Shown here: positions 9,924 through 18,071 of the stretch, piece after piece
How positions within the stretch are numbered: position 1 is the stretch's first letter
How the letters are laid out: every line of letters begins with the position of its first letter
DNA from: Ga0077560 sp046330395
GTDB taxonomy: Bacteria > Actinomycetota > Thermoleophilia > Miltoncostaeales > Miltoncostaeaceae
NCBI GenBank assembly: GCA_046330395.1
Contig: JAXLSS010000018.1
Coordinates: 13,446 to 77,445 of the forward strand
DNA: 64,000 nt
Direction of reading: 5' to 3'
Translations under genes and position numbers: made by a program
The notes under the pieces: model-generated
Database searches by the model: none
The model's input: only the letters and a program-made list of their open reading frames with translations
Told to the model about the DNA's origin: nothing

Positions 9924-11882
9924 ATGGTGGTTCGGCGGTTCCTGGTGCCCCTGGCGCTGTTGTGCCTCGCCGCGGTGGGACCCGCGGCCGCGGAGACCGG
10001 CGGCGGCGGGTCGCGTGCCGCGCAGATGGGTTGGTTGGACGCCGGCGTGGACTCGGCCTGCGCCGTGCAGGTGGGCGGCAGCGTGCTGTGCTGGGGCGGC
10101 AACAGCTTCGGGCAACTGGGCGACGGCACGGTGGGGAGCCTCAACTCCTTCGAGCCGGCCCCCGTGCCCGTGCAGCTCCCGGCCGGGGTCCGGGCCACCT
10201 CCCTGTCGGTGGGCGACGCCGGCGCGTGCGCGGTGCTGGACAACGGTGGCGTGGAGTGCTGGGGCCTGGTGGGCCTGGACAAGCAGGGGACGCCGATCCC
10301 CATCAAGCTGCCCGCCGGCTCCCGGGCCGTCGCGGTGTCGGCCAATGGGTACCACGACTGCGCCGTGCTCAGCGACGGCGGCGCCTGGTGCTGGGGACAG
10401 GACATCCACGGGGCGCTCGGCAACGGCCCCACGGTGAGTGGAACTCAGACCACGCCCACGCGGGTGCTGCTTCCCGCCGGCCGGACCGCGGTGGCCATCA
10501 CGACGGCGTTCGCGGACACCTGCGCCATCCTGGATGACGGCAGCGCCTGGTGCTGGGGATACGGCACCGACGGCGAACTCGGCGCCGGACCCGGCGTCCT
10601 CGCCGACCAGGAGTCGCCGGTGCGGGTCCTGCTGCCCACCGGCCGCACGGCCGTCGCCATCTCGGCCGCCGGGCAGCACGTCTGCGCCCTGCTGGACGAC
10701 GGCACCGCCAGCTGCTGGGGCGACGCCTTCCGGGGGGAGCTCGGCAACGGCACCGACACCGGCACCGTGTCCACCCCGGCGACGGTCCCCACGCCCGCCC
10801 CGTACCGCGTCACCGACATCTCGGCCGGCCTCGGCAGGACCTGCGCCGCGCTGGATGACCGGACGCTGACGTGCTGGGGCGACAACACCCAAGGCACGTT
10901 GGGGGTGGGGTCGGCCGGCGACGCCGTCCTGACCCCCGCCCGGGTGACGCTGCCGGCCCAGCGCAGCATCACGGGCTTCGCCGCCGGCTCGGGCTTCAGC
11001 TGCGGCGCCTTGGACACCGGCGGCGTGATCTGCTGGGGCTTCGATACCGCCGGGCAGCTGGGCAACGGCGCGCCCACAGCGGTCCAGAAGAACCCCGCTC
11101 TGGCCCCGTTCACGCTCTCCAACGGGACCATCCCGGGCCAGGTCGCCGACCTGTCGCTGGCCATCGCCCCCACCGGCGGCACGCAGGCCGTGGGCCAGGC
11201 GCGCACGTTCACGGTGACCCTGCGCAATGCCGGGGCCGACCCCGCCACGGGCGTGCGGATGGACCTCACCGCCGTGGGTCTGCGCCTCTCGGGGATCACG
11301 GCGTCGCAGGGCACGGTGACCGGGGGCGGCTGGAGCCTCGACCTGTACCGCGGCGCCAGCGCGACGCTCACCGTCACCGCCACCCCCACCACGGCGGGTG
11401 CCAACGCCCTCACCGCCGAGGTGACGGCCGCGGGACAGGTGGACCCCGACTCGGTGCCGGGCAACCATGTGGCCGGTGAGGACGACCAGGCCACCGTCGC
11501 CATCACCACCCCTCCGCCCCCGGGCACGGGCGGGAGCGGCGGAACCGGCGGCCAGACCGGCGGCACCTCGGGCACCGGCTCCCACGCCAGCCGCAAACAC
11601 CCCCGCGCACTCAGCCTGCGCGTCACCCGCCTCACCCGCACCCTGCGGGTCACCGGCGTGCTGGCCCTCCCCACCGGCGCCACCTGCGGGGGCACCGTCA
11701 CGGTCACCGCCCGCCACGGCCGGCGCACGGCCGGCACGGCCCGCGCCCGCCTGCACCGCGTGGCCCGCCGCTGCACCTTCACCGGCACCCTGCGCACCCG
11801 CGCCACCGGCCTGACGGTCACCGCCCGCTTCGGCGGCACCGCCGCCCTCACCCCCATCACCAGCGCCCGACGGCGCATCTGA
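9924..11882 (+). CDS. secreted RCC1-repeat protein with DUF11-like domain
   Basis: Exported protein, 652 residues, starting MVVRRFLVPLALLCLAAVGPAAAET, a clear Sec signal peptide cleaved near AAA-ET. Residues ~30-400 hold about seven RCC1-type propeller repeats, each with the pattern CAxLDDGxxxCWGxxxxGxLGNG (for example CAILDDGSAWCWG and CALLDDGTASCWG). Each repeat carries a pair of Cys that could form disulfides outside the cell. Residues ~408-528 resemble a DUF11/CARDB-like beta-sandwich (LSLAIAPTGGTQAVGQARTF). A Gly/Thr linker and a basic C-terminal segment follow. A GGAGG precedes the ATG. The role is unknown; such propellers usually mediate protein binding. It converges with lutC with only 3 nt between the stops, so no separate terminator fits there. 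Confidence 0.85.
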   Translation: MVVRRFLVPLALLCLAAVGPAAAETGGGGSRAAQMGWLDAGVDSACAVQVGGSVLCWGGNSFGQLGDGTVGSLNSFEPAPVPVQLPAGVRATSLSVGDAGACAVLDNGGVECWGLVGLDKQGTPIPIKLPAGSRAVAVSANGYHDCAVLSDGGAWCWGQDIHGALGNGPTVSGTQTTPTRVLLPAGRTAVAITTAFADTCAILDDGSAWCWGYGTDGELGAGPGVLADQESPVRVLLPTGRTAVAISAAGQHVCALLDDGTASCWGDAFRGELGNGTDTGTVSTPATVPTPAPYRVTDISAGLGRTCAALDDRTLTCWGDNTQGTLGVGSAGDAVLTPARVTLPAQRSITGFAAGSGFSCGALDTGGVICWGFDTAGQLGNGAPTAVQKNPALAPFTLSNGTIPGQVADLSLAIAPTGGTQAVGQARTFTVTLRNAGADPATGVRMDLTAVGLRLSGITASQGTVTGGGWSLDLYRGASATLTVTATPTTAGANALTAEVTAAGQVDPDSVPGNHVAGEDDQATVAITTPPPPGTGGSGGTGGQTGGTSGTGSHASRKHPRALSLRVTRLTRTLRVTGVLALPTGATCGGTVTVTARHGRRTAGTARARLHRVARRCTFTGTLRTRATGLTVTARFGGTAALTPITSARRRI

Positions 11883-11885
11883 GGG

Positions 11886-12476
11886 TCAGCCCAGGGCACC
11901 GTCCAGCAGCACCACGTGCACGCGCTTGGGGCCGTGCATGCCCAGCACCAGCGTTTTCTCGATGTCGGCCGTGCGGCTGGGGCCGCTCTGCAGCGCCAGC
12001 GCCGACGCCCCCACCGCCGGGGCGCGGCGCATGAGGTCAAGGAGGCCGTCCACCAGCCGCCCGCGCTCCACAACGCAGATGTGGGTGGGCGCCACCAGCG
12101 CCCCGGCGCGCCCGGAGGCGCCGCCGGTGAGGATGGAGCCCGTGGCGGCCACGGCCGCCTGGCAGCCCGTGACGGTGGCCTCCAGGGCCGCGATGCGGTC
12201 CCGGTGGGGCACCAGGTCCTCGTAGGGCGCCGCGTCCACGCCGGCCGCCCGCAACGCGGTCAGCAGGCCCTCCCGAGCCGCCCCCAGGTCGGCGGTGAGC
12301 GCCACCCTCCGGGCGCTCGCATCCACGACGGCCGTCGTGACAGCGTGAGCGAGACCTGCGGCGTCACTGTGGGCCAGGGTGCCCTGCACCGCCTCCACCT
12401 CGGCCACGAACCGGGCCACCGGGTCCTCCCCGGGACGCAGCTCCGTGGGCGCGATGCCGCGCAGCGGGTTGGTCAC
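11886..12476 (-). CDS. lutC: LutC/YkgG-type LUD-domain protein
   Basis: Subunit of the LutABC lactate-oxidising complex (LUD domain), 196 residues. The conserved core is AAVAATGSILTGGASGRAGALVAPTHICVV (about residues 105-135; matches the family pattern A.TGS......R..S..P..HI.V) and the C-terminal PSRTADIEKTLVLGMHGPKRVHVVLL, where T/S-ADIE and GvHGP are family signatures. The start is a GTG (MTNPLRGIAPTELRPGE) that overlaps the lutB stop by 4 nt. It is the last gene of the eight-gene operon that begins with an ABC permease. Confidence 0.9.
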   Translation of the reverse strand: MTNPLRGIAPTELRPGEDPVARFVAEVEAVQGTLAHSDAAGLAHAVTTAVVDASARRVALTADLGAAREGLLTALRAAGVDAAPYEDLVPHRDRIAALEATVTGCQAAVAATGSILTGGASGRAGALVAPTHICVVERGRLVDGLLDLMRRAPAVGASALALQSGPSRTADIEKTLVLGMHGPKRVHVVLLDGALG

Positions 12477-13855
12477 ACCCGGCCCCGGCGCGCGCCGGGC
12501 AGCGCCCGGCCGTTGGTCCAGCGGGCCAGTGGTCCAACACGCCCCAGCGGCCCGAAACGCGCCGCGCGCATCCCGGCCCGCGACAGCCGCACCGACATCC
12601 GGTAGCCGGTGGGGGTGGCCCAGACCCGCGACCACAGCTCGGCCAGCAGGCGCTCGCCACGGGGAGCGGAGGTTCCGGTGGCGCGGCGGTGCCGCAGCGA
12701 CAGCAGCAGGTCGTGCAGGGGGATCTTCACCGGGCACACGGCGTCGCACGCCCCGCACAGCGAGGTGGCCTGCGGCAGCTCGCCGCCCACCGCGTCACCG
12801 CGGAACAGCGGGGTCAGCACCGCGCCGATGGGCCCGCCGTACACCCAGCCGTAGGCATGGCCGCCCACCTGCCGGTACACCGGGCACACGTTCTGGCAGG
12901 CGCCACAACGGATGCAGTGCAGCACCTCCTGGTACGGCCCCCCCAGCAGCGCCCGGCGGCCGTTGTCCAGCAGCACCACGTGCATCCGTTCCGGTCCGTC
13001 CGGCTCGCCCGCCCGTCGCGGCCCCGAGATCATGCTGACGTAGGTGGTGATGAGCTGCCCGGTGCCGGCGCCGGTGATGAGCGGCAGCAGCACGGCCAGG
13101 TCCTCCAGCCGCGGCACCACCCGCTCGATGCCCATCAGCGCGATGTGCACGCGCGGCAGGCTGGTGCACATGCGGCCGTTGCCCTCGTTGGTCACCAGCA
13201 CCACGCTGCCGGTCTCGGCGATGCCGAAGTTGGCGCCGCTGATGCCCACGTCGGCGCCCATGAAGGCGTCCCGCAGCTGACCGCGGGCGAAGGCGGTGAG
13301 CTCGGAGGCGTCGTCCGGCAGCTCGTGGCCGGCCACCCGGGACAGGCTGTCGCGCACCTCCGCCCGGGTCTTGTGGATGATGGGCGCGATGATGTGCGAG
13401 GGGCGGTCGTCGTCCAGCTGCACCACGTACTCGCCAAGGTCGGTCTCGGTCACCACCATGCCGTCGGCCTCGAGGGCCGGGTTGAGCTGGATCTCCTCGG
13501 TGGCCATGGACTTGACCTTCACCACCCGCCGCGCGCCGGCCTCGCGGCAGATGCGGCGGATCACCTCGCGGGCGTCGGCGGCGTCCACCGCGCGGTGCAC
13601 CACCACGCCGTTGGCCTCGAACGCGGCCACCAGGGTGTCCAGGTACGCGTCCAGGTCGGCGATGGTGCGGGCGCGGATGTCGCGGCCCATGTCGCGCAGC
13701 GCGTCGTAGTCGGCGTCGGCGAACCGGTCACGCAGTGCCGCCACCGCATGGTCGGTGGCCTTCGGGATGGCCTGACGCAGGAAGGGCTTGGCCAGCTGGA
13801 CGCGGGCCCGGTCGGCGAACGTGCCCCCGGTGAGCGGGTCGGTGCGCACCCTCAC
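12473..13855 (-). CDS. lutB: LutB-type iron-sulfur protein of lactate utilisation
   Basis: 460-residue Fe-S subunit of LutABC. The N-terminal LUD domain includes KSMATEEIQLNPALEADGM and ETDLGEYVVQLDDDRPSHI, a hallmark of LutB, and GISGANFGIAETGSVVLV-type text. The C-terminal part carries two 4Fe-4S binding motifs: CIRCGACQNVCPVYRQVGGHAYG (about residues 320-342) and CGACDAVCPVKIPLHDLLL. The start is a GTG (MRVRTDPLTGGTF) that overlaps the lutA stop by 4 nt. Known LutABC oxidises L-lactate to pyruvate. In this operon, beside a HisD-family dehydrogenase, it may act on a related hydroxy acid; that is inference. Confidence 0.93.
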   Translation of the reverse strand: MRVRTDPLTGGTFADRARVQLAKPFLRQAIPKATDHAVAALRDRFADADYDALRDMGRDIRARTIADLDAYLDTLVAAFEANGVVVHRAVDAADAREVIRRICREAGARRVVKVKSMATEEIQLNPALEADGMVVTETDLGEYVVQLDDDRPSHIIAPIIHKTRAEVRDSLSRVAGHELPDDASELTAFARGQLRDAFMGADVGISGANFGIAETGSVVLVTNEGNGRMCTSLPRVHIALMGIERVVPRLEDLAVLLPLITGAGTGQLITTYVSMISGPRRAGEPDGPERMHVVLLDNGRRALLGGPYQEVLHCIRCGACQNVCPVYRQVGGHAYGWVYGGPIGAVLTPLFRGDAVGGELPQATSLCGACDAVCPVKIPLHDLLLSLRHRRATGTSAPRGERLLAELWSRVWATPTGYRMSVRLSRAGMRAARFGPLGRVGPLARWTNGRALPGARRGRV

Positions 13856-14589
13856 GCCACACCCGCCGCGCACAGCAGGCTGGCCAGGTGCATCACGCGG
13901 GGCGCGTCACCACGACGCACCGAGCGGCCCTCCAGGTGCATGGCGCACCCGGGATCGGCCGACACCACCAGCTCCACGCCGCCGTCCCGCGCGTCCACAA
14001 GCCGGTCGTCGGCCATCGCCACCGACACCTCGGGGTACCGCACGGCGAACAGCCCGCCGAAACCGCAGCACCGCGCCTCACCGCTCAGCGGCACCAGCTC
14101 CAGGCCGTCCACGGTGGCCAGGACCGCCCGCGGTTCCTCGTGAACCCCCAGCTCACGCAGCATATGACAGCTGTCGTGGTAGGCCGCGCGGGCCGGATAC
14201 CGCAACCCCAAACCGGCCAGGCGGTCGGTGCGGGTGACCAGCACCTGGCTGAGCTCGCGCGTGCGGTCGGACACCTCGCGTGCCAGCGCCTCGTCGCGGT
14301 CCCCGTGGAACAACTCCACCCAGTGGCGGCGGATCATGGCGGTGCACGAGCCGGAGGGCACCACGATGGGCCCGTCCACCGAGGCCAGGGCGCGCAGCGT
14401 GGTGCGGGCAACCCTCCGGGCCTGGTCGGCGAACCCGGCGTTGAAGGCCGGCTGCCCGCAGCAGGTGGCGCCCGGTGGGTCCACCACCTCGAACCCGCAG
14501 GCCTCCAGGCACCGCCGGGCGTCGCGCACCACGGTGGGGTCGGCGATGTCCCCCAGGCAGGTGCGGAACAGGGTCACCAGCTCAGCCAT
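13852..14589 (-). CDS. lutA: LutA-type (Fe-S)-binding CCG-domain protein
   Basis: About 245 residues with two cysteine-rich CCG domains: TCCGQPAFNAG (about residues 42-52) and RCCGFGGLFAVRYPEVS (about 172-188), plus YHDSCHMLRELGVHE. This is the pattern of LutA/GlpC/HdrB-type subunits that bind Fe-S clusters and pass electrons. I chose ATG (MAELVTLFRTCLGD), with GGAGG 9 nt upstream; a GTG two codons earlier is possible. The start overlaps the 3' end of the HisD-like gene by 8 nt, so translation is coupled to it. Confidence 0.92.
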   Translation of the reverse strand: MAELVTLFRTCLGDIADPTVVRDARRCLEACGFEVVDPPGATCCGQPAFNAGFADQARRVARTTLRALASVDGPIVVPSGSCTAMIRRHWVELFHGDRDEALAREVSDRTRELSQVLVTRTDRLAGLGLRYPARAAYHDSCHMLRELGVHEEPRAVLATVDGLELVPLSGEARCCGFGGLFAVRYPEVSVAMADDRLVDARDGGVELVVSADPGCAMHLEGRSVRRGDAPRVMHLASLLCAAGVA

Positions 14590-15905
14590 GCGCACCCGCC
14601 TCCGATCCCACGCCGCGCGCCCGGAACGAGGCGGCGTGGGCGGGGAACCCCTCGTGGTCGCACAGCGGCAGCACGCACGCGGCCATGTCGGCCAGCGCCT
14701 CGCGGCTGGCGCGGGCGATGGAGGTGGCCTTCAGGAACGTGTCGGCGGTGACCGCCGAGCTCACCCGCGCGAACCCGCCGGTGGGCAGCGCCGCGGGCAC
14801 CCCGGCCGCGAAGTTGGCGGCGCTGATCGGCGTCCACGGGCCCACCAGGATCTCGCCGGCGTTGACCAGCAGCGGCAGCAGGGCATCGGGGTCGCGCACG
14901 TCCACCACCATGTGCTCGGGCGCGTGGGTGTTGGCCACCTCGGCCGCCTCCGGCAGATCGTCCACCAGGATCACGCCGCCGTACGTGGTGAGCGAGCTGC
15001 GGGCGTAGTCGCGGCGCGGCTGGGGCAGCTCCTCCAGACGCCGGGCCACGATGCCCGCCAGCGCGTCCACGAGGGCGCGGGAGGGGGTCACCAGCAGGCT
15101 GGCCGAGTCGGGGCCGTGCTCGGCCTCGTTGAGCAGGTCGGCCGCGATGAACTCGGGGTCGGCCCCGTCGTCGGCGATCACCAGGCTCTCGGAGGGCCCC
15201 AGCAGCATGTTGGTGACCACGCCGTGGGCCTGCACCAGCAGCTGGGCCGCGGTCACCGCGGGGCTGCCCGGCCCCACGATCATGCGCACCGGCGCCAGCG
15301 GAGGAAAGCGAAGGCCGCGGCCGCGATGCCGGCCGGCCGTTGTGGCGGTGGATCTCGTGAGTTTTCCCAGCTCAGGCGGCTGCTGGAATTGCGCGACCCC
15401 GCCGGATCCACGCGGCCGTCGCCGCCGGGCGCGGGCGGCACGATGACGGCCACCTCCGGCACGCCGGCCACCACGGCGGTGCCCAGCTGCATCATCACGC
15501 TGGGGTAGCTGGCCTTGCCGAGGGCACGAACAGCCCCACCTCGGCGACCGGGGTGCGGCGCTCCCCCACCACCAGGCCGGGGCGATCTCCTCGCGCCACT
15601 TCCGCTCGCGCGCCTGGCGGTGGAACGGCGCAGGCTCGATGCCGTACCGGATACCCGCGCACGCCGGGGGCACCCCGGCCCGGCAGCGATCTCATCCGCC
15701 GGCACGCGCAGCCGGTCGGGCGGCACATCGCAGCCGTCGAAGGGCCAGGGCGCGACTGCAGGCCGCGTCGCCCTCGGTGCGCACCTCCTCCAGGATGGCG
15801 GCCACGGACGCCATCAGCTCGGGGTCGAACACCCGGCCGTTGCTGCGGCCCAGCACCTGCGCCCGGTCTCGGCGCCCATGTCGCGCCACGGTCAGCTCCC
15901 GCCAC
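14582..15905 (-). pseudogene. divergent histidinol-dehydrogenase-family (HisD/HpsN-like) dehydrogenase, frameshifted 5' part
   Basis: NAD-dependent alcohol dehydrogenase of the HisD family. The C-terminal ~235 residues are in one clean frame: MIVGPGSPAVTAAQ, LGPSESLVIADDGADPE, AEHGPDSASLLVT, THAPEHMVVDV, ALPTGGFARVSS and EGFPAHAAS. The N-terminal half is spread over all three frames between ~15290 and ~15900: GRVFDPELMASVAAILEEVRTEGDAA, PPDRLRVPADEI, ALGKASYPSVMMQLGTAVVAGVPEVAV, PAGIAAAAF. Compared with true HisD, the Zn ligand Gln of QAEH is Glu here (EAEH) and the Asp of GDY is Asn (ANF); the catalytic PEH pair and the C-terminal His remain. It is therefore likely a paralog acting on another hydroxy compound. 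The start is approximate. It is coupled to lutA downstream and follows the SDR gene. Confidence 0.75.
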
Positions 15906-15934
15906 GGCCGGCTCGATGGGCGGCCTCGTCCACC

Positions 15935-16663
15935 CCGCCGTGCGCCCGCCGTCCACCGGGATGATCGCGCCGGTCACGTACGCTGCCGCCGGGGAGCACA
16001 GGAACGCGATCACCGCCGCCACCTCCTCCGGGGGTGCCCACCCGGCCCAGGGGATGTCGGCCTCGATGCCTCGCCCGCTTCTCGGGATCCGAGTGGTGTG
16101 GTCATTATCTCGGTGAGCGTAGCCAAAGCGGCCATATGCTCACTTCGGATGCCCTGGCCGGCCAGGTCGGTGGCCATGGAGCGGGTCAGGGCGTTCAGCG
16201 CGCCCTTGGAGGTGTTGTAGTCGGCGTAGCCGTACTCGGACACCAGGCCGTTGATGGACGAGACGTTCACGATGGACGCCCCCGCGGGCATACCGGGCAC
16301 CAGGGCCTGGCTCAGCGCCAGGGCGGCGGTGACGTTGACCTCCAGCACCCGGCGCCAGTGGTCCAGGCCCAGGCCCCCCACGGGGATGCCCTCGCCGTCG
16401 ATGCCCGCGTTGTTCACCAGCGCGTCCACGGCGCCCAGGCGCTCGGCCAGCCCGTGCACCGCGCCGGGGTCGGACACATCCGCAACGTGCCAGCGGGCCG
16501 CACCCGCCCCGTGGGCCGCGGTGAGGGCGTCAACGGCCTCACGCAGGCGGTCCTCACGGCGCGCCACCAGCGTCACGCGGAACCCGTCGGCGCACAGCGC
16601 CCGCGCCGCGGCCAGCCCGATGCCGGAGCTGGCCCCCGTCACCACCGCCAGCGGCATGCTCAT
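15935..16663 (-). pseudogene. short-chain dehydrogenase/reductase (SDR), frameshifted 3' part
   Basis: NAD(P)-dependent oxidoreductase of classical SDR type. The nucleotide-binding motif TGASSGIG lies at residues ~9-16, NNAG at ~88-91, the catalytic Ser in VNVSSING and the Tyr/Lys in YADYNTSKGALN (YxxxK spacing is intact). The frame is lost near 16140. The C-terminus resumes in other frames as EIMTTPLG and VAAVIAFLCSPAAAYVTGAIIPVDGG, the family's usual end. About two or three indels are needed in ~130 nt. The ATG (MSMPLAVVTGASSG) overlaps the stop of the HisB-like gene by 4 nt. The 3' end is approximate. It sits between HisB-like and HisD-like genes in a catabolic-looking operon; the substrate is unknown. 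Confidence 0.75.
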
Positions 16664-17295
16664 TCCAGCGTCCCCTTCACCCCGGCGGTGGCGCCCGCCC
16701 GCCACGGGTCGGCGGCCAGGGCCGCCCGCAGGGCGCGGGCGAAGGCGCGGAACGCGGCCTCCCAGCGGTGGTGCGGATCGATGCCGGCGATGAGCCGCAG
16801 GTGCACCGTGCCGCCGCTGCCCTGCGCGAAGCCCTCGAAGAACTGCACCAGGTCGTGGCCCATGACGTCCTCCACCATCTCCGACCGCATGTCCGCGGGC
16901 ACGTGGATGTGGTGGTTGGCGCGGCCCTCCAGGCTGAACATGGCGAACGCCAGCGCCTCGTCGATGGTGCCGTGGGCCTCGCCCACGCACGCCACGCCCT
17001 CGGGGATGCGCGCCTCCAGCACGCGACGGACGCAGCGCCCGAAGGCGATGCCGATGTCCTCGCACACCACATGACGCAGGTCGAAGCGGGTGCTGCGGTA
17101 GGTGGCGGAGATGTTCATGCCGCCGTGCCAGGCGATCATCTCCAGCATGTGGTTGAAGAACTGGACGCCGGTGTCCAGCGGGGTCTCCGAATCGCGCGGT
17201 CCGAAGCCCACGCGGATCTCGATGTGCGACTCGCGGGTGGTGCGTTCCACGCCCACGCCGTCGGGCAGGTCGCGCAGGTCGGTGCCGGTGCTCAT
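16660..17295 (-). CDS. divergent imidazoleglycerol-phosphate dehydratase (HisB)-like protein
   Basis: 211-residue IGPD-fold protein, intact. The homology is clear (DTGVQFFNHMLEMIAWHGG, CEDIGIAFG, DEALAFAMFSLEGR, PHHRWEAAFRAFARALR). Several positions that are near-invariant in HisB are changed: FDHML is FNHML (residues 46-51), the HHTVED metal motif is HVVCED (75-80), and GHA is GEA (105-107). True HisB binds two Mn ions through those His residues, so metal binding must differ here. It is coupled by 4-nt overlaps to an ABC ATPase upstream and an SDR downstream, not to other his genes. I infer a paralog with a new dehydratase or isomerase role; a genuine but divergent HisB is less likely. Confidence 0.8.
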   Translation of the reverse strand: MSTGTDLRDLPDGVGVERTTRESHIEIRVGFGPRDSETPLDTGVQFFNHMLEMIAWHGGMNISATYRSTRFDLRHVVCEDIGIAFGRCVRRVLEARIPEGVACVGEAHGTIDEALAFAMFSLEGRANHHIHVPADMRSEMVEDVMGHDLVQFFEGFAQGSGGTVHLRLIAGIDPHHRWEAAFRAFARALRAALAADPWRAGATAGVKGTLE

Positions 17296-18071
17296 GCGGC
17301 ACGCTCCGCGGCGGCGGCCTCGGCGATGATGGCCTCCAGCACGGTGGCCCGGATGCTCATGAAGGCGGGGTCGGTGAGCAGTTCCGGGGTGCGCGGGCGG
17401 GGCAGCGGCACCGGGACCTCCAGCTTGATCCGCCCCGGCCGGTTGGTCATCACCAGCACACGGTCGCTCACGAACACCGCCTCCTCCACGTCGTGGGTGA
17501 TGAACAGCACGGTCAGCCGGTGGGCCTCCCACACCTCCGCCAGCAGCTGCTGCATCATCCTGCGGGTGAGCGCGTCGAGCGCCCCGAACGGTTCGTCCAT
17601 CAGCAGCACGCGGGGCCGGTAGACCAGCGCCCGGGCGATTGCCACCCGCTGCTTCATCCCCCCGGACAGCTGCCGCGGGTGGGCGTCGGCGAAGTCGCCC
17701 AGGTGCATCTGCCGCAGCAGCTCGTCGGCCCGTTCGCGCCGCTCGGCCCGGTTGAGCTCGGTGCCCCGCAGGGCGAACTCCACGTTCTGGCGCGCGGTGA
17801 GCCACGGGAACAGGGTGTAGGCCTGGAACACCACGCCGCGGTCGCGGCCGGGACCGAGGATCGGCGCACCGTCCATGTGCACCGTGCCGGTGCTGGCCTC
17901 CTGCAGGCCGGCCAGGATGTTCAGCAGGGTGCTCTTGCCGCAGCCGGAGGTGCCCACCAGCGCCACGAACTCGTTGTGGGCGATGTCCACGTCCACGCCG
18001 TCCAGGGCCACCACGCCGCCGTCTTTGGTGCCGAACACCTTGCCCAGCCCGCTGATGTGCACCTCGCTCAC
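17292..18071 (-). CDS. nitrate/sulfonate/taurine-type ABC transporter ATP-binding protein
   Basis: SsuB/TauB/ThiZ-like ATPase, 259 residues. Walker A is GTSGCGKST, the Q-loop is GVVFQAYTLFPWLTARQNV (typical of this family), the signature is LSGGMKQRVAIARA, Walker B is VLLMDEPFGALDALTR and the H-loop is LFITHDVEEAVF. The start is a GTG (MSEVHISGLGKVFG) overlapping the permease stop by 4 nt. No binding protein is adjacent; the NMT1/SsuA-like lipoprotein 4.6 kb upstream on the same strand is the obvious candidate partner. Confidence 0.92.
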   Translation of the reverse strand: MSEVHISGLGKVFGTKDGGVVALDGVDVDIAHNEFVALVGTSGCGKSTLLNILAGLQEASTGTVHMDGAPILGPGRDRGVVFQAYTLFPWLTARQNVEFALRGTELNRAERRERADELLRQMHLGDFADAHPRQLSGGMKQRVAIARALVYRPRVLLMDEPFGALDALTRRMMQQLLAEVWEAHRLTVLFITHDVEEAVFVSDRVLVMTNRPGRIKLEVPVPLPRPRTPELLTDPAFMSIRATVLEAIIAEAAAAERAA

